NCBI GenBank assembly: GCA_020055645.1
Contig: CM034546.1
Location: 113,614,875-113,678,874 of the forward strand
Direction of reading: 5' to 3'
DNA from: Tomocerus qinae
Taxonomy: Eukaryota > Arthropoda > Collembola > Entomobryomorpha > Tomoceridae
Length of the DNA stretch: 64,000 nt
The position numbers and the translations under genes were made by a program. Each line of letters begins with the position of its first letter. Positions within the stretch are counted from its first letter, which is position 1. The notes under the pieces were generated by a model, which made no database searches, was not told the DNA's origin, and saw only the letters and a list, made by a program, of their open reading frames with translations. Shown one piece after another: positions 13,821-24,870 of this stretch.

Positions 13821-14050
13821 GAGTGGGGCTTTGTGGACGCTAAAGGTTGAGACGGTGGAGGACTCCGTCCCTGCACCACTCAACCAACGAAGAGCTAGAG
13901 AAAGAACGGAGAAGGCAGAGCGCACAGAATCCCCGATCACCAATTCACCATATCAGCTCTCGCCTTCCAAGCCTACTCTCCTTGTGTAAAAAGCAAACTG
14001 GTCGACATCAGCTCGCTTTTAGCTCAGCTTAGTAGCATAATACGTATCTT
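13821..14050 (+). promoter_or_regulatory. candidate 5' untranslated exon of GW182
   Basis: A clearly GC-richer island in AT-rich surroundings, bounded by an acceptor-like TTTGGCAG (to 13820) and a donor TTT|GTAAGTGT (14050/14051). A 61-codon frame inside it (13847-14032) is basic and low complexity with no recognisable domain, so I read it as untranslated leader or an upstream open frame rather than a gene. It could instead be the transcription start region itself. Confidence 0.35.
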
Positions 14051-15862
14051 TGTAAGTGTACGAGAGAGTCCCTGTACAAGTACAGCTAAGTTGGGCATAA
14101 GCTAAATACATACCTATATAAAACGAACATCACCACAGAATGCGCATCCCTTGGTCCACCATTATCAATTTTACCAAATATTCCAATATCTCCATCTCGT
14201 TATAGACCTCAATTAATACACTTATTAAACTGACTGAGGAGCAGTCTATCTGTCCTATTTACTAATTTAGTACATTTTGAAGGGCCATCAACCAACAAAC
14301 AACCTCAACCAAACGAAGTGAGAATTTTTTTATATGTAATTGTCCTGTGAAATTAATACCTTGTACTTTAGACTTGATCATTTATAACATATATATATAC
14401 AGTTGCAATTTACTTAAAAGCTTAATGAGGGAGGAGGACTATTACTACTAGTGAATCCCTTCTCGCGTGTTCGTTCTAGACTGATTTATATTAGCAACTG
14501 TTACAAACTCGGAAATTAATATTTAATTATGTTTAGTAGACACCAAAAGAGAGGCACAAACAGTTCGTAAACAACCACAAACATCTACCATTTCTCTCCT
14601 GTTTATGCTCAGATAAACTCCAGGCCTCTCTCTAAGGCCATCAGGCTAACCATACACTTCATTGTGTTCTTTGTACATTCTCCAGACCTCACATACTTAA
14701 ATAGGTTTGTCACTTCCTATTCATCTTCGTTATTCACACTGCCAAATCAACAAAACACTTTAGCCCAAGTGACAAAGTCTAAATTAAAACCTTATTGTGT
14801 ATTCTCTCCCATTATATACTAAATATACATTCACTCTATTTTAACTGGACTTTTACCTTCTTTTTATGTTCCTTTTTCATAACATCTTTTCAATTTTTGT
14901 TTTTTGATTCTTATTCATATACATCCGTTGTAATCCGTTCTGGGCTGGGTCAGGTTTATAATAGTCACAATCATTGCCAAAATTCCATTATTTAGATGGT
15001 CAGTGTCATTTGAAACGCCATGATGTAAGATCATCCGTTGTGTATTTATACTTTTGAAATTGTGACTTAATGTTAAGAGTTTTTTATGCTCTGTATTTGA
15101 AAATTAGCTCACTGTAATGTTGTGTTAACGGAAATGGCAATTTGGGTTATACCTATATATACGGTCTGAATTTGGGCGTACATATATTAACACCAAATAC
15201 TAGTCTGTGCAGATTTAGAAGTGGGAGAAATAAAACTAAATTTGGATAAAGAGGGCTTCTTAAATGGTTATAAATGAACTGAATGACAATTAGAATATTG
15301 ACAATGCACAATTGAAAGGTGCAAAAGTTAAATGAAATTATAAAAGTTGATACCTACGTACTTAGATAGAAGCATTTTAATGATGTCGTTAATGCAAATT
15401 AAGTAATGCTTTGAACTCTAAAAGCCCAAAAACAATAAGCTTTAAAATTGTGTAGGAAGGCTATAGTTGCTATACTTTAGGCTTACAAAAACAGATATAA
15501 AGTGTTTGGTTTGAACTTTGAACATCAGCCAATCTTACGAACACATTTTACATCTTTAGTCTGTCAGTAGCTAGTTCGTACTTTTAATGAAAAATAATCT
15601 AAAATGTATTTTAAAACTTGATTTTTATTATTCGTGTATTCTACTGAGTGGCCGTTAGGATACATTTTCATCAGACAGATGAATAAATTGGTTGAATTAA
15701 TTAAGCTAAACTAATAAAATCATTGTGATAAACATCATTTAAAATGTAGTGATATTAATGAAGTAAACTAACAATGTGTAAATTTTGTTATTTTTCATGG
15801 TGGGTGGAAAGCAGTTATAGTCCTGTGTATTTGCTGTACGTCAGAATGCGTCACAACTCACA
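14051..15862. other. AT-rich region upstream of the GW182 start codon
   Basis: No credible coding sequence. An acceptor-like GGTGGAAAGCAG ends at 15815 and would suit an untranslated segment leading into the start codon at 15863. Confidence 0.4.
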
Positions 15863-18800
15863 ATGCCTCATCATACAATTGTAGTCAATCAGGTAAGTGG
15901 TGCAGACTGCAAAACTATTAATAGAGATGCTTTTATTCGCATAATATGCATGTAGATATTGTGGTGGTTGTATAATTTGACGATATTGGGTGTCTGTAGG
16001 GTGATTTTGAAACCAATGTGCCAGAAGGCAAAACTGTACAAGAAATCCTTCCTTGGTGGGACGCGAGGACTGAAAACGAGAGAAGATTAGGAAATGAAAA
16101 AGATGTTGAAAGGAAGTCAACGATGTGTGTCACTGAAAAGAAAAATTGTGAAGAAGATAGAATAGGGAGCGAGGGCCAAAGGGAGGGCCAAGAAAATGGG
16201 ATGGGATTCCATGTAGATGACCTGGAGTCGGATTCCGCTAGAAGTGGTCAACAGCGGAGTTCGCAGCTGCTTTTGAAGTGTACAACTACTACCACAATTC
16301 CTAATACAGTTACTGCATCTGCAGAGTCAGCAGACAGTACCCAATCGAATTGGCTGATGTTGACGACGACGACAACTACTGCTAGTATAGTTAGGTGTTC
16401 TCGAACCCAAGTGCCTCTCGTCGTCTCTGCCCCGAAGTCGTCCTCATCGCCAGCATCCTATCATTCATCTCCATTGCCATCATCGTCATTGTCAGCGTCC
16501 GCCTGGATGTCTTCCTCGGCCTCCTCTCCCACACAAGAGAGACAAGCAATGATTCCGTACAGGGCGCCATCGAATCCTTCCCACACAGTGTCAATGTCAA
16601 CAGCAAGGGACTTGAATGACAAGCTGAAACTGAGAATACAGAAAATGACAATGGGTCTGAGCCATGGTTGTGATCTCTGGGGCTTTAATGTGGCTTCAAA
16701 CAAGGGTTGGGGCATTCCTCCTGGGATGGGTCTTCGTGGTGGGGGCCTCAACTCGCTCAACAATGGAACTTCTGGCTGGGGAGCCCCGCCGTCCAATACA
16801 AATGCAGCCAGTGCCACTGGATGGGGTGCCCCACCGGGTTCAGGTGGATCTTCTGGTGGCAACTCGTCGGTTAACGGGGGAGCAGCAGGTTCCGGGGCTG
16901 GGAACACCACCGGGCCTCCCGGGTCCTTGGGATTAAACATGGGCTTAGCTGTCGGCGGAGGGCCATCTGGAGTGGGTCCAGGTCCCAATGTCACTTCCTC
17001 CTCATCTACTGCGTCTTCCTCTCCACCGGGCAGTGGATCTATCAATTTGGGAGTGGCACAATCTATCCCATCAACCAATAGTAATCATACCAGCGGATCA
17101 AATCAATGGGCCTCTACGTCACCCAATCGTAATACTAGTCAAAACACCAATGGACAGCCAACTGTTTCAGGTAAATCAATTAATTTATCTACTATCACTT
17201 TCCTCTACTGCTGTTTATTCTCTAACCCACTTAAGTACTACTTTAGTATATAATTAAACAATTACCATCATTTCCAAGTTTCTGCTAAAAAATAGATGTG
17301 CTCATTTCTTATATGCAGGTAAGTAGGGAAGAGTTATTTAAGAATGCATCGCATCTGATGTAATTAGACCCACTTGACCCGCAATTCAGACCACATATTC
17401 GATACCTAAGGTCCACAGTAGTTTATTTTTTCATTATTTGTTATTTGATAGTGGTCTGGAAATAGTTCCTACAATACCAACTTAGCTAGGTATAATTATG
17501 TTGTATAATATATAGGTATAGTACATAATAGTTGTATAAGTTCATCTATACTTATACAAACGAAGTCTTTTGCTGTAACCGGTCGGTGGTAGTAGTTACG
17601 TTACACACTACTACAACTATACTATGTACAAGGTGATGGTATGGTATTATTGGTTGATGGTAGCACAGTAAGTACCATTCCTATTACCATTTACCATGCA
17701 TACCTATGCTATTATACAAACTTAGGTGTACCCAATGCGAACTTCATGTACATATATCACGTTATGTATCCATATATAGCTAGCTGTATCATATTATGGT
17801 ATACTTGTAGTCCTCTATATCAAGTAACCCCAAATCAGTTACGTGGATGTATAGTAAGTTGATGTTATGCTAAAAATGTTTCAAGTTAAACTTTGCTGCT
17901 GTAACGTGTAATTACTTAATTTGCTAATTTCGTATTATAATCGTGTTTATTCAGGTTTCCATTCCTTTGTACACAATGAAAATACTGACATTTTCGAAAG
18001 TAGTTATAAATTTTAAAATTTAACCACTAAGTTTTTCTAATAACTAGTAAAATGTTGAATTAAGTAAAACTTAATGAGCTAAGAATTTAAGTTCAAGTAT
18101 TCAAAAAATGATTTGACAGTAAACAATTTTGAATTTTGTCCTTGTGATAGGATCTCAACTGAATAATAATCCTACGGGAAATCCGAGTAGCGGCCCTGGA
18201 AGTGGCAGTACAATGGGAAACCAGAACATGGTAGGCAGTGTGATGAACAGTGGTAATACAAATCCAAGCTCATCGGGAACGAATCCGAACCAAAACACTG
18301 GAGGAAATCCAAACTCTGGTGGTCTCATCACTAACACGGGATCGTCCTCTTGGGCTCAAGCAGCAGGGAAATCCCTGCAAGCCAGTGGCCAAACCAGCGC
18401 AAATGCTAACAGCAGTGTGAATATCAACAATCAGGGATCAGGAAACCAAAATACTCCGAATCCATTGAACAACAATATGGGCGCTCCCATTGGTTCCACA
18501 CATGGCAACATTTCACTTGGACAAAGTCAAGGGGCTCCAGCTCCGTCTCAACCCGCTAACTCTGCAAGCACCAACGTTACAAGCAAACAAATTGAACAGC
18601 TAAATAGTATGCGCGATGCTCTTTTTAGTCATGACGGTTGGGGAGGGGTGAGTAGTCTCTTTAATTATTAATCAGTTACATCTTTGTACACATTTACTAC
18701 GAATAGTTGTGGAAAAATTTCAGTTTAGGTAATAAAGATCTTTTCTTTGACAGCAAAATGTAAACCAAGACTCAGGCTGGGACATTCCTGGATCACCTGA

Positions 18801-21800
18801 GCCCGCACATAAAGACTTACACATTGGAACCGGAAGCAATGTTGCTGCTGGTGGACCACCACCTTCTGGAAGCCAAGGACAATCGTCTGGAGGGACAGCC
18901 TGGAAAATGAACGTTAATAACGGAACTGACCTTTGGGAGGCGAATTTGCGCAACGGTGGCGCACCTCCTCCTCAGCCAACTACTCAGAAAGCCCCTTGGG
19001 GTCACACTCCTACCACAAATATAGGTCTGTTACTAAAATAATTTATAATTTTACTTCCAAGCAACTATTAATTAGCTATGAAAAGATAATTGAGTTCCAG
19101 TAAAATTAGAATTGAGTAGTGAAATGCATTGGTGTTTTTAAATTTCAGGTGGAACCTGGGGAGAAGAGGATGATGTAGGTGACACATCAAATGTATGGAC
19201 TGGAGTGCCTCCACCTTCTAGTAATGCACCTGGAGGTGGCAACTCGGCTCCTCAAAACAACAACTCTGCTAACAACAGTGGCCAGATGCAATGGGGAATG
19301 AACAATGGCCCACCACCACCTTTGCAGAGAGAAAGTAACAATGGAATGTGGCCTTCTGCCCCAAGTTCGTAGTTATACAATGTATTATTCAATGTGTGAT
19401 ACTATGTAGTGAAGCTAATATTGTAAACTTGGTTTTTGTTTGATAACAGTGAAAAAGGAGAGCGGGGAATGGGGAGGCGGTCGTGGAATCAGCGTGGATA
19501 GAGGCGTGAGCATGCCGTCTCACGACAACGTTCCTGGCAACTGGGGCGATAGAAACAGTGTCCATGGCAGGATGAATAATGGAGTCGATCCCTCACAAGG
19601 CATGTGGAATAAGCCTCAACCTCCACCACAACAACCACCACCTCAACAGCAATCTCAAACTCAATGGGGTGGCGGACCTCCTGTTGGCGTCGGCATTGGT
19701 CACGGAGGCCATGGTAATATGGGCATGGGAGCTGGAGGTATTAACAATCCATTGCACGGAAATCACGGAGTCAATAGTCTCAAAGACAACATGGGAAAGC
19801 CTTCTGGGAGTGGCTGGGACGATGTCAGCCCCCCTACTCAAAGACGTGCAGTACCCAACATTCCTGGATACGATGACGGGACCTCACTTTGGGGTAATCC
19901 AATGCCTGGTCAGCAACAGCCACAACAACATCCACAGCAGCAACAAAGAGGAATGCCTCCTAACAGAGGGATGCCTAATAAAATGGACGGTGGCAATCAG
20001 ATTAACTGGGGTGGACACAATCCTCCGAATAGGTTGGTTATTCGGATATTTCCTGTCAGTTTTATCAACTAGCTGAATATTCGAAATATGTTATTACAGT
20101 GTTATTAGTTTTGAAAGCGTATAATGACAGATGTAATATTAAATCAAATAGGAATGGGTGGCCTGGACCAGATGGCGGACCACAAGACGGATTCGGTAAC
20201 AGTGGTATTGGAGGAGGAATGGGAGGTGGATGGAATGAGGATAAGAATATGAGTTCATGGGGTGAACCTCCAATGCAGCAAAACAACTCATGGGCGAAGC
20301 CTAAAACTCCTACCAATCCATCTGCAGGCGGCTGGGTCGATGACGGAATGGTCGACACTTCATCTTGGGGTGCCCAACCTAAAACTTCGGTGCGTGCTAT
20401 TTTATTTTTATAGTGTAGGTCTTATTAAGAGGTAGTGTATCACTGTTTGTGAGTTGAATTAATTGTTGGTTGTTGCATTTAGAAGGAGGAGATTGAGATG
20501 GCTCTACGTTCTTCCAATATGAATTTGTCAGATGCCATTGATTCTCTGGATCCTCTTGGAGGAGGCTCAGGCGGAATCGGCATGGGTGGTGTTGGTCAAG
20601 TAAGACCTCCGTTAGACAGAATGGATCAGTCATCCTGGCCGATGCAGCAACAAAGGAGGGGACAACCACCAGCGCCAGAAGATCATTTCGACTTAGGTAT
20701 TGGAGTTGGGCCTGGACCAATGGGAATGGGACCCCCTCCACAGCAACGAGGTGGCTTTCCAGGAAATCCTGCTCCATTCCCTGGTGGAGCCAACTCTCTC
20801 ATGAACAATGTGGCTAATCCTAGTCTTGCCAGTATTAATCCCTCTCTTTTGCAAAAGATTCTCACCAATCAGCCCAACCCACCGCAAGCATTCAATACCG
20901 TAAGTATTGTCACTTTATCTTAACCTAATGTTTAATTTCAAATGAGGATATAGCATGATTTACAAAGCAATAACACAACGTAAAATTGCTCTCAGGGGCG
21001 TGTTCAGCCGAATAATACGACTTCACCGCGACAATTGAGTTTATTGGTGCAGCAAATTCAAATGGCGGTACAGGCAGGCTACCTTAGCTCTCAAATTCTC
21101 CAACATCCGCTGCCGCAACAAAGTTTATATCTGCTCAATCAGCTCCTTCAAAATATCAAGATCTTCCAGCAGTTGACTCAAGCTCAGCAACAAATTGGAA
21201 AGACCAACTCGAATGCTGCCCTACAGCTCTCTGTTCAAATCACTAAGACTAAACAACAAATCACCAATCTTCATGTATGTAAAGGCTTTCCTCTCCTTGA
21301 CCTTGACAGTGTAATATTATGAATTTTCTGCATTGAAAGTTAAACATTTGAATGTTTTTTTGAATATGCAGAATCAGATAGCGGCGCAACAAGCCCTACA
21401 CGCCAAACAGCAACAGCAGCAGCAACAACAGCAGCAACAACATCACCACTTGGCAGCTGCTGCTGCGGCCGCAGCTGCGGCAGCCAACCAGTCTAACAAT
21501 CCAAACAACGACTTCTTCAAGCCACCAATGCTTGGCGGAAGTGGTGGAGGAGGATCTGGTGGCGGAGGCGGTGGCTCCGGAATGATGGATCCTATGATGT
21601 CAGCTTTACAGGGCAACTTTGGCTCCGACTACGGACTTAAGGATGGAGGTCAACATCAGCAGTCACGACTGACCCAGTGGACCAAATTACCTTCGCTGGA
21701 GAAGGATGATGCCAATACTGGATCAGAGTTTTCGCGAGCTCCTGGTCCTCAGTCTAATAATCCCTCTCAACCACCACTTCTCAAAAACTCGAGCTTGGTT

Positions 21801-23533
21801 CTCGGACAGTCAGACAAGTAAAGACTTTTTGACGATATAATACTGTAGATTGTAACAGCTAAGGTTTTCTTTATTTAATTCCGATTTGTTTAAATAAATG
21901 CAGCACTTGGTCTTCAATTGTGCCACGTTCTGGAAGTGATGGGTGGCCAACAGGACATGCAACTGCTTCCGTTCCCACGAGTAATAATTCCAATATGAAT
22001 CTAAATGATGATAATGGAAAGTCTAATCCTGGTGTCAATATGAATGCCGACGCTTGGCCAAGCGATTTAGTGCCTGAGTTTGAGCCAGGAAAACCATGGA
22101 AGGGTAATCAAATTTTGAAAACTGTCGAAGATGACCCTACGCTCACCCCTGGCTCAGTTGTTCGCTCCCCATTAAGTTTGGCAACAATCAAAGACACGTC
22201 TGAAATTTTTGTGAAAAATTCGTCTCCACCGTCTGTGGTATCTTCAATTGCATCTGATCAACTGTCCACACCTCTAAGTCTTAATTCCGACACATGGAGC
22301 TTTACTCCTGCGTCGTCTGGAGCTGCCAACATGTCAAAGTAACTTTCCTCCTAATTGTTTCTATAATCCTTACTGTTTTAATTAAGCTAACAGCAATAGT
22401 GTATAATCTAACTGGTCATGAAATTAAATGTAAAACTACCAAGTTTTATTTAACAGAATTGATTGACGAATTAACGTATCAGATTAGCTTTCTGTTTTTA
22501 ATGTGTAGTGTCATGTGATTTAATCTACTAATTTGTAACTCTTACAGTCCCATGGGGAAGTTAAATCCTGGAAAGGGTGTATGGGATGACATGTCTCAAC
22601 GCAATTTGTGGGATTACAGTGGAGGCGGCGGCGTAGGTTCAATCCCTGGTTCTCGCCCACCACCCGGGCTCCCGAAAAAGGTGCCTGGACAGTCGACTCC
22701 CTCCGTGACTGCATCAGGAAACTCTTCTGCAACATCCAACTCAAATTCTTTCAATTCATACCGCAATAATTCTATCTGGGGTTCAAATCAGCCAAGTGGA
22801 GGTGGCAACGGGGGAGGAAACAATGCTCATTATTGGCTCCTCCTCAAAAACCTTACTCCACAGATTGACGGATCCACTTTAAAGACGCTTTGTATTCAAC
22901 ATGGTCCTCTACTCAACTTTCAACTATATCAATCTCATGGTGTAGCACTTGTCCGCTATACCTCTCGTGAGGAAGCAGCTAAGGTAAAGTATTGGATGAA
23001 CAGCAAAGAACAAATTACCGTTTTATAATTTGCTATAATGTGATTTCTGGTTGTGTGGAAAACAGGCACAGAATGCATTGAACAACTGTGTTCTTGGGAA
23101 TACTACCATTTTGGCGGAAACGGCAGGAGAGCAGGATGTGCACAATTTGACTCAGGGATCTGGCAATGCTGGCGGACCTGCAAATAATTCTCAACCTCCT
23201 CCACATAGTACCTCTGGTAATATTATATACTGTTATAAATCTATTTAACGATTCTATTCTGACTGTTAGTCAAAAGTCGTATAGTACTGTACATTAAGGA
23301 TAAATTATATGATTGTTAATGTGTTTTTAAATGTTTTAGGAGGATTTTCTTCTGGAGGAAGCAACGGGAGGTCCACAAACGAAAACCCTTGGGGTGTGCT
23401 AGGACGTGATAATAGCCCTTTATGGTCTAGCAGCCCATGGGGCTCGACGGGGCTGGATGGGCCTGACCGAGCGACTCCATCTTCTCTCAACTCATTGTTG
23501 CCTGGAGATCTTTTAGGTGGTGAGTCTGCCTAG
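15863..23533 (+). CDS. gw: GW182/gawky (TNRC6 family), microRNA silencing scaffold
   Basis: Coding exons: 15863-15892, 16000-17170, 18151-18647, 18754-19024, 19149-19364, 19450-20032, 20152-20389, 20483-20899, 20996-21274, 21372-21817, 21904-22338, 22548-22983, 23066-23216, 23340-23533. They join to 1787 codons plus stop with no phase conflict. GW182 proteins bind Argonaute through GW/WG repeats and recruit PABPC and the PAN2-PAN3 and CCR4-NOT deadenylases in the cytoplasm. Seen here: a Ser/Thr/Gly-rich N-terminal extension (1 to about 553) with GW motifs (KGWGIPP, SGWGAPP, TGWGAPP); [13 protein letters not shown] at 554, where insect gawky starts; [15 protein letters not shown]; about 28 Trp-containing motifs up to residue 1100; half a UBA domain near 1003-1025; a Gln-rich region (1142-1260) with poly-Q and poly-A; a PAM2 motif [11 protein letters not shown] near 1440; an RRM ([13 protein letters not shown], 1624 to about 1697); and a C-terminal silencing segment with further Trp motifs ending [12 protein letters not shown]. 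The first exon ([10 protein letters not shown]) is the least certain. Confidence 0.93.
17171..18150 (+). other. GW182 intron 2 (980 bp)
   Basis: The largest coding-region intron of the gene, flanked by TTTCAG|GTAAAT and GTGATAG|GATCTC, phase 1. It is AT-rich with tandem GTATA/TATA tracts around 17490-17560 and 17750-17870. No exon-like open frame inside joins the flanks with correct phase. Confidence 0.6.
21404..21490 (+). repeat. CAG/CAA poly-glutamine followed by GCN poly-alanine tract in GW182
   Basis: A run of CAG and CAA codons gives about twelve glutamines and three histidines, followed by eleven alanines encoded by mixed GCT/GCG/GCC/GCA. A Gly-Ser linker ([16 protein letters not shown]) follows at about 21536-21582. 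The poly-Q is mostly CAG with CAA interruptions, so it is a potential length polymorphism. It lies in the glutamine-rich region typical of this family. Confidence 0.85.
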
Positions 23534-24870
23534 AGAAACTGTCAAGTTGTACTCACCACACCATGTTGTGATTCGTGGGACTTGTCCATGCTTAGACATA
23601 GCTTATCATTAGAAACGACGGAATTCTAAGCTAATTGTAAGTTTTAAATAATTCATAAATGAGGCTGAAGCCAAAAGTACAAGTGACACAGAGACAACAC
23701 TAAAGTAAACCTAAATCAACAAGGAAATCTTACGTTAATGCTATATACTGATTTAATAATAATTCTATTTACTACCTACCTATAGTATAGTAGGAAGAGG
23801 AGCACTTACAAGTTAATGACGAGTCTGGTTTTACAATATGAGTTTAGCAGGAAAAGAGTCTGGCTGGACTGTTACTATTTATGTTATGATAGAGGACTAT
23901 CAGATCGTGAGATTTGACATGTACAAAAAAAGTACTGCTTATACACACCTATCTTACCTACCTTATGTGGCGAGCAGTTTAAAGTTAAAACGAGGAGTAT
24001 CTCATTCATCTCCTCCAATCTCTGTATTCATTTACAATTTCGTATTCGTATTCAACGATATAGTCAACAATCACGTCACCTTTCCAACATTTAAGTTAAT
24101 TTTAGCCGAGTGTCTCTGCTCAATCAATTAGGACGACTAAGCTAAGGTGGAAGAAGGGATTTCAATAATGAAACATTGTAAAACGTCATTATTAGTATTA
24201 TTATTATAACTTATGTCATTTTATTTGCTGTTGTTTACTATTTTATTTTATCGTGTTATACTATAAGTGTACTCGTATCCGTACGTTGTGTCTGTGGGCT
24301 TTAATTTACTTATTATTATCTTAATCTTAATACCTCGTCAGTTATCATATATTGTACTGTACTGTAACGTTACTCAACTCACTATCTCGATTAGAAGGAA
24401 AATCATAGCATTCCTTGTGACTTTATACGTATCGTATGGTATCTCGCTATCCGTGAAAGTGGTACAGGGACACCGCAATAATCGTCGGAGTTTCTGTAAT
24501 GGCAAAGTCAAACCTCCCAAGTCATTTACTAATGTAAGATTAGGTAGCTGCTACTGTGATGAGTATTTTGCCATTGATTTCTCCATCCACATCGAGAAGG
24601 TGACTTTGCTGTGTTCAAGAGCGCAGGATCATGTCAAGTGTAAAGTGTAACTGGATCGCATAACGAATAGAAATGCTATTACCACCATATCGATAAATCT
24701 ATTAATTTAGGATAACTCTAACCTTAAACTTAATCTATATAGCTATCTTTTAATGTGTAAATCTGTCTGTCTGTATAATAGTGAGCTAGCGTTCAGAGTG
24801 AGGAGGAGTTTCCACTCACAAAGTGGACACTCTTCTCTCACTCCTACTCACAATTATAAATAAATACACC
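23534..24870 (+). other. GW182 3' untranslated region
   Basis: No domain-bearing open frame. The open stretches at 23838-24131 and 24267-24650 have no recognisable content and sit directly downstream of a clear gene end. AATAAA at 24859-24864 is a plausible polyadenylation signal and would give a 3' UTR of about 1.3 kb. Earlier alternatives exist. Confidence 0.45.

Noticed and set aside
16461-17078. 205-codon open frame on the minus strand, Pro/Glu rich
   Set aside because: It is the antisense of the large GW182 exon, whose sense frame has clear GW motifs. Gly/Ser codons read backwards give Pro-rich open frames.
24267-24650. 127-codon plus-strand frame downstream of GW182
   Set aside because: Lies before the most plausible polyadenylation signal, with composition like the surrounding 3' UTR and no recognisable content.
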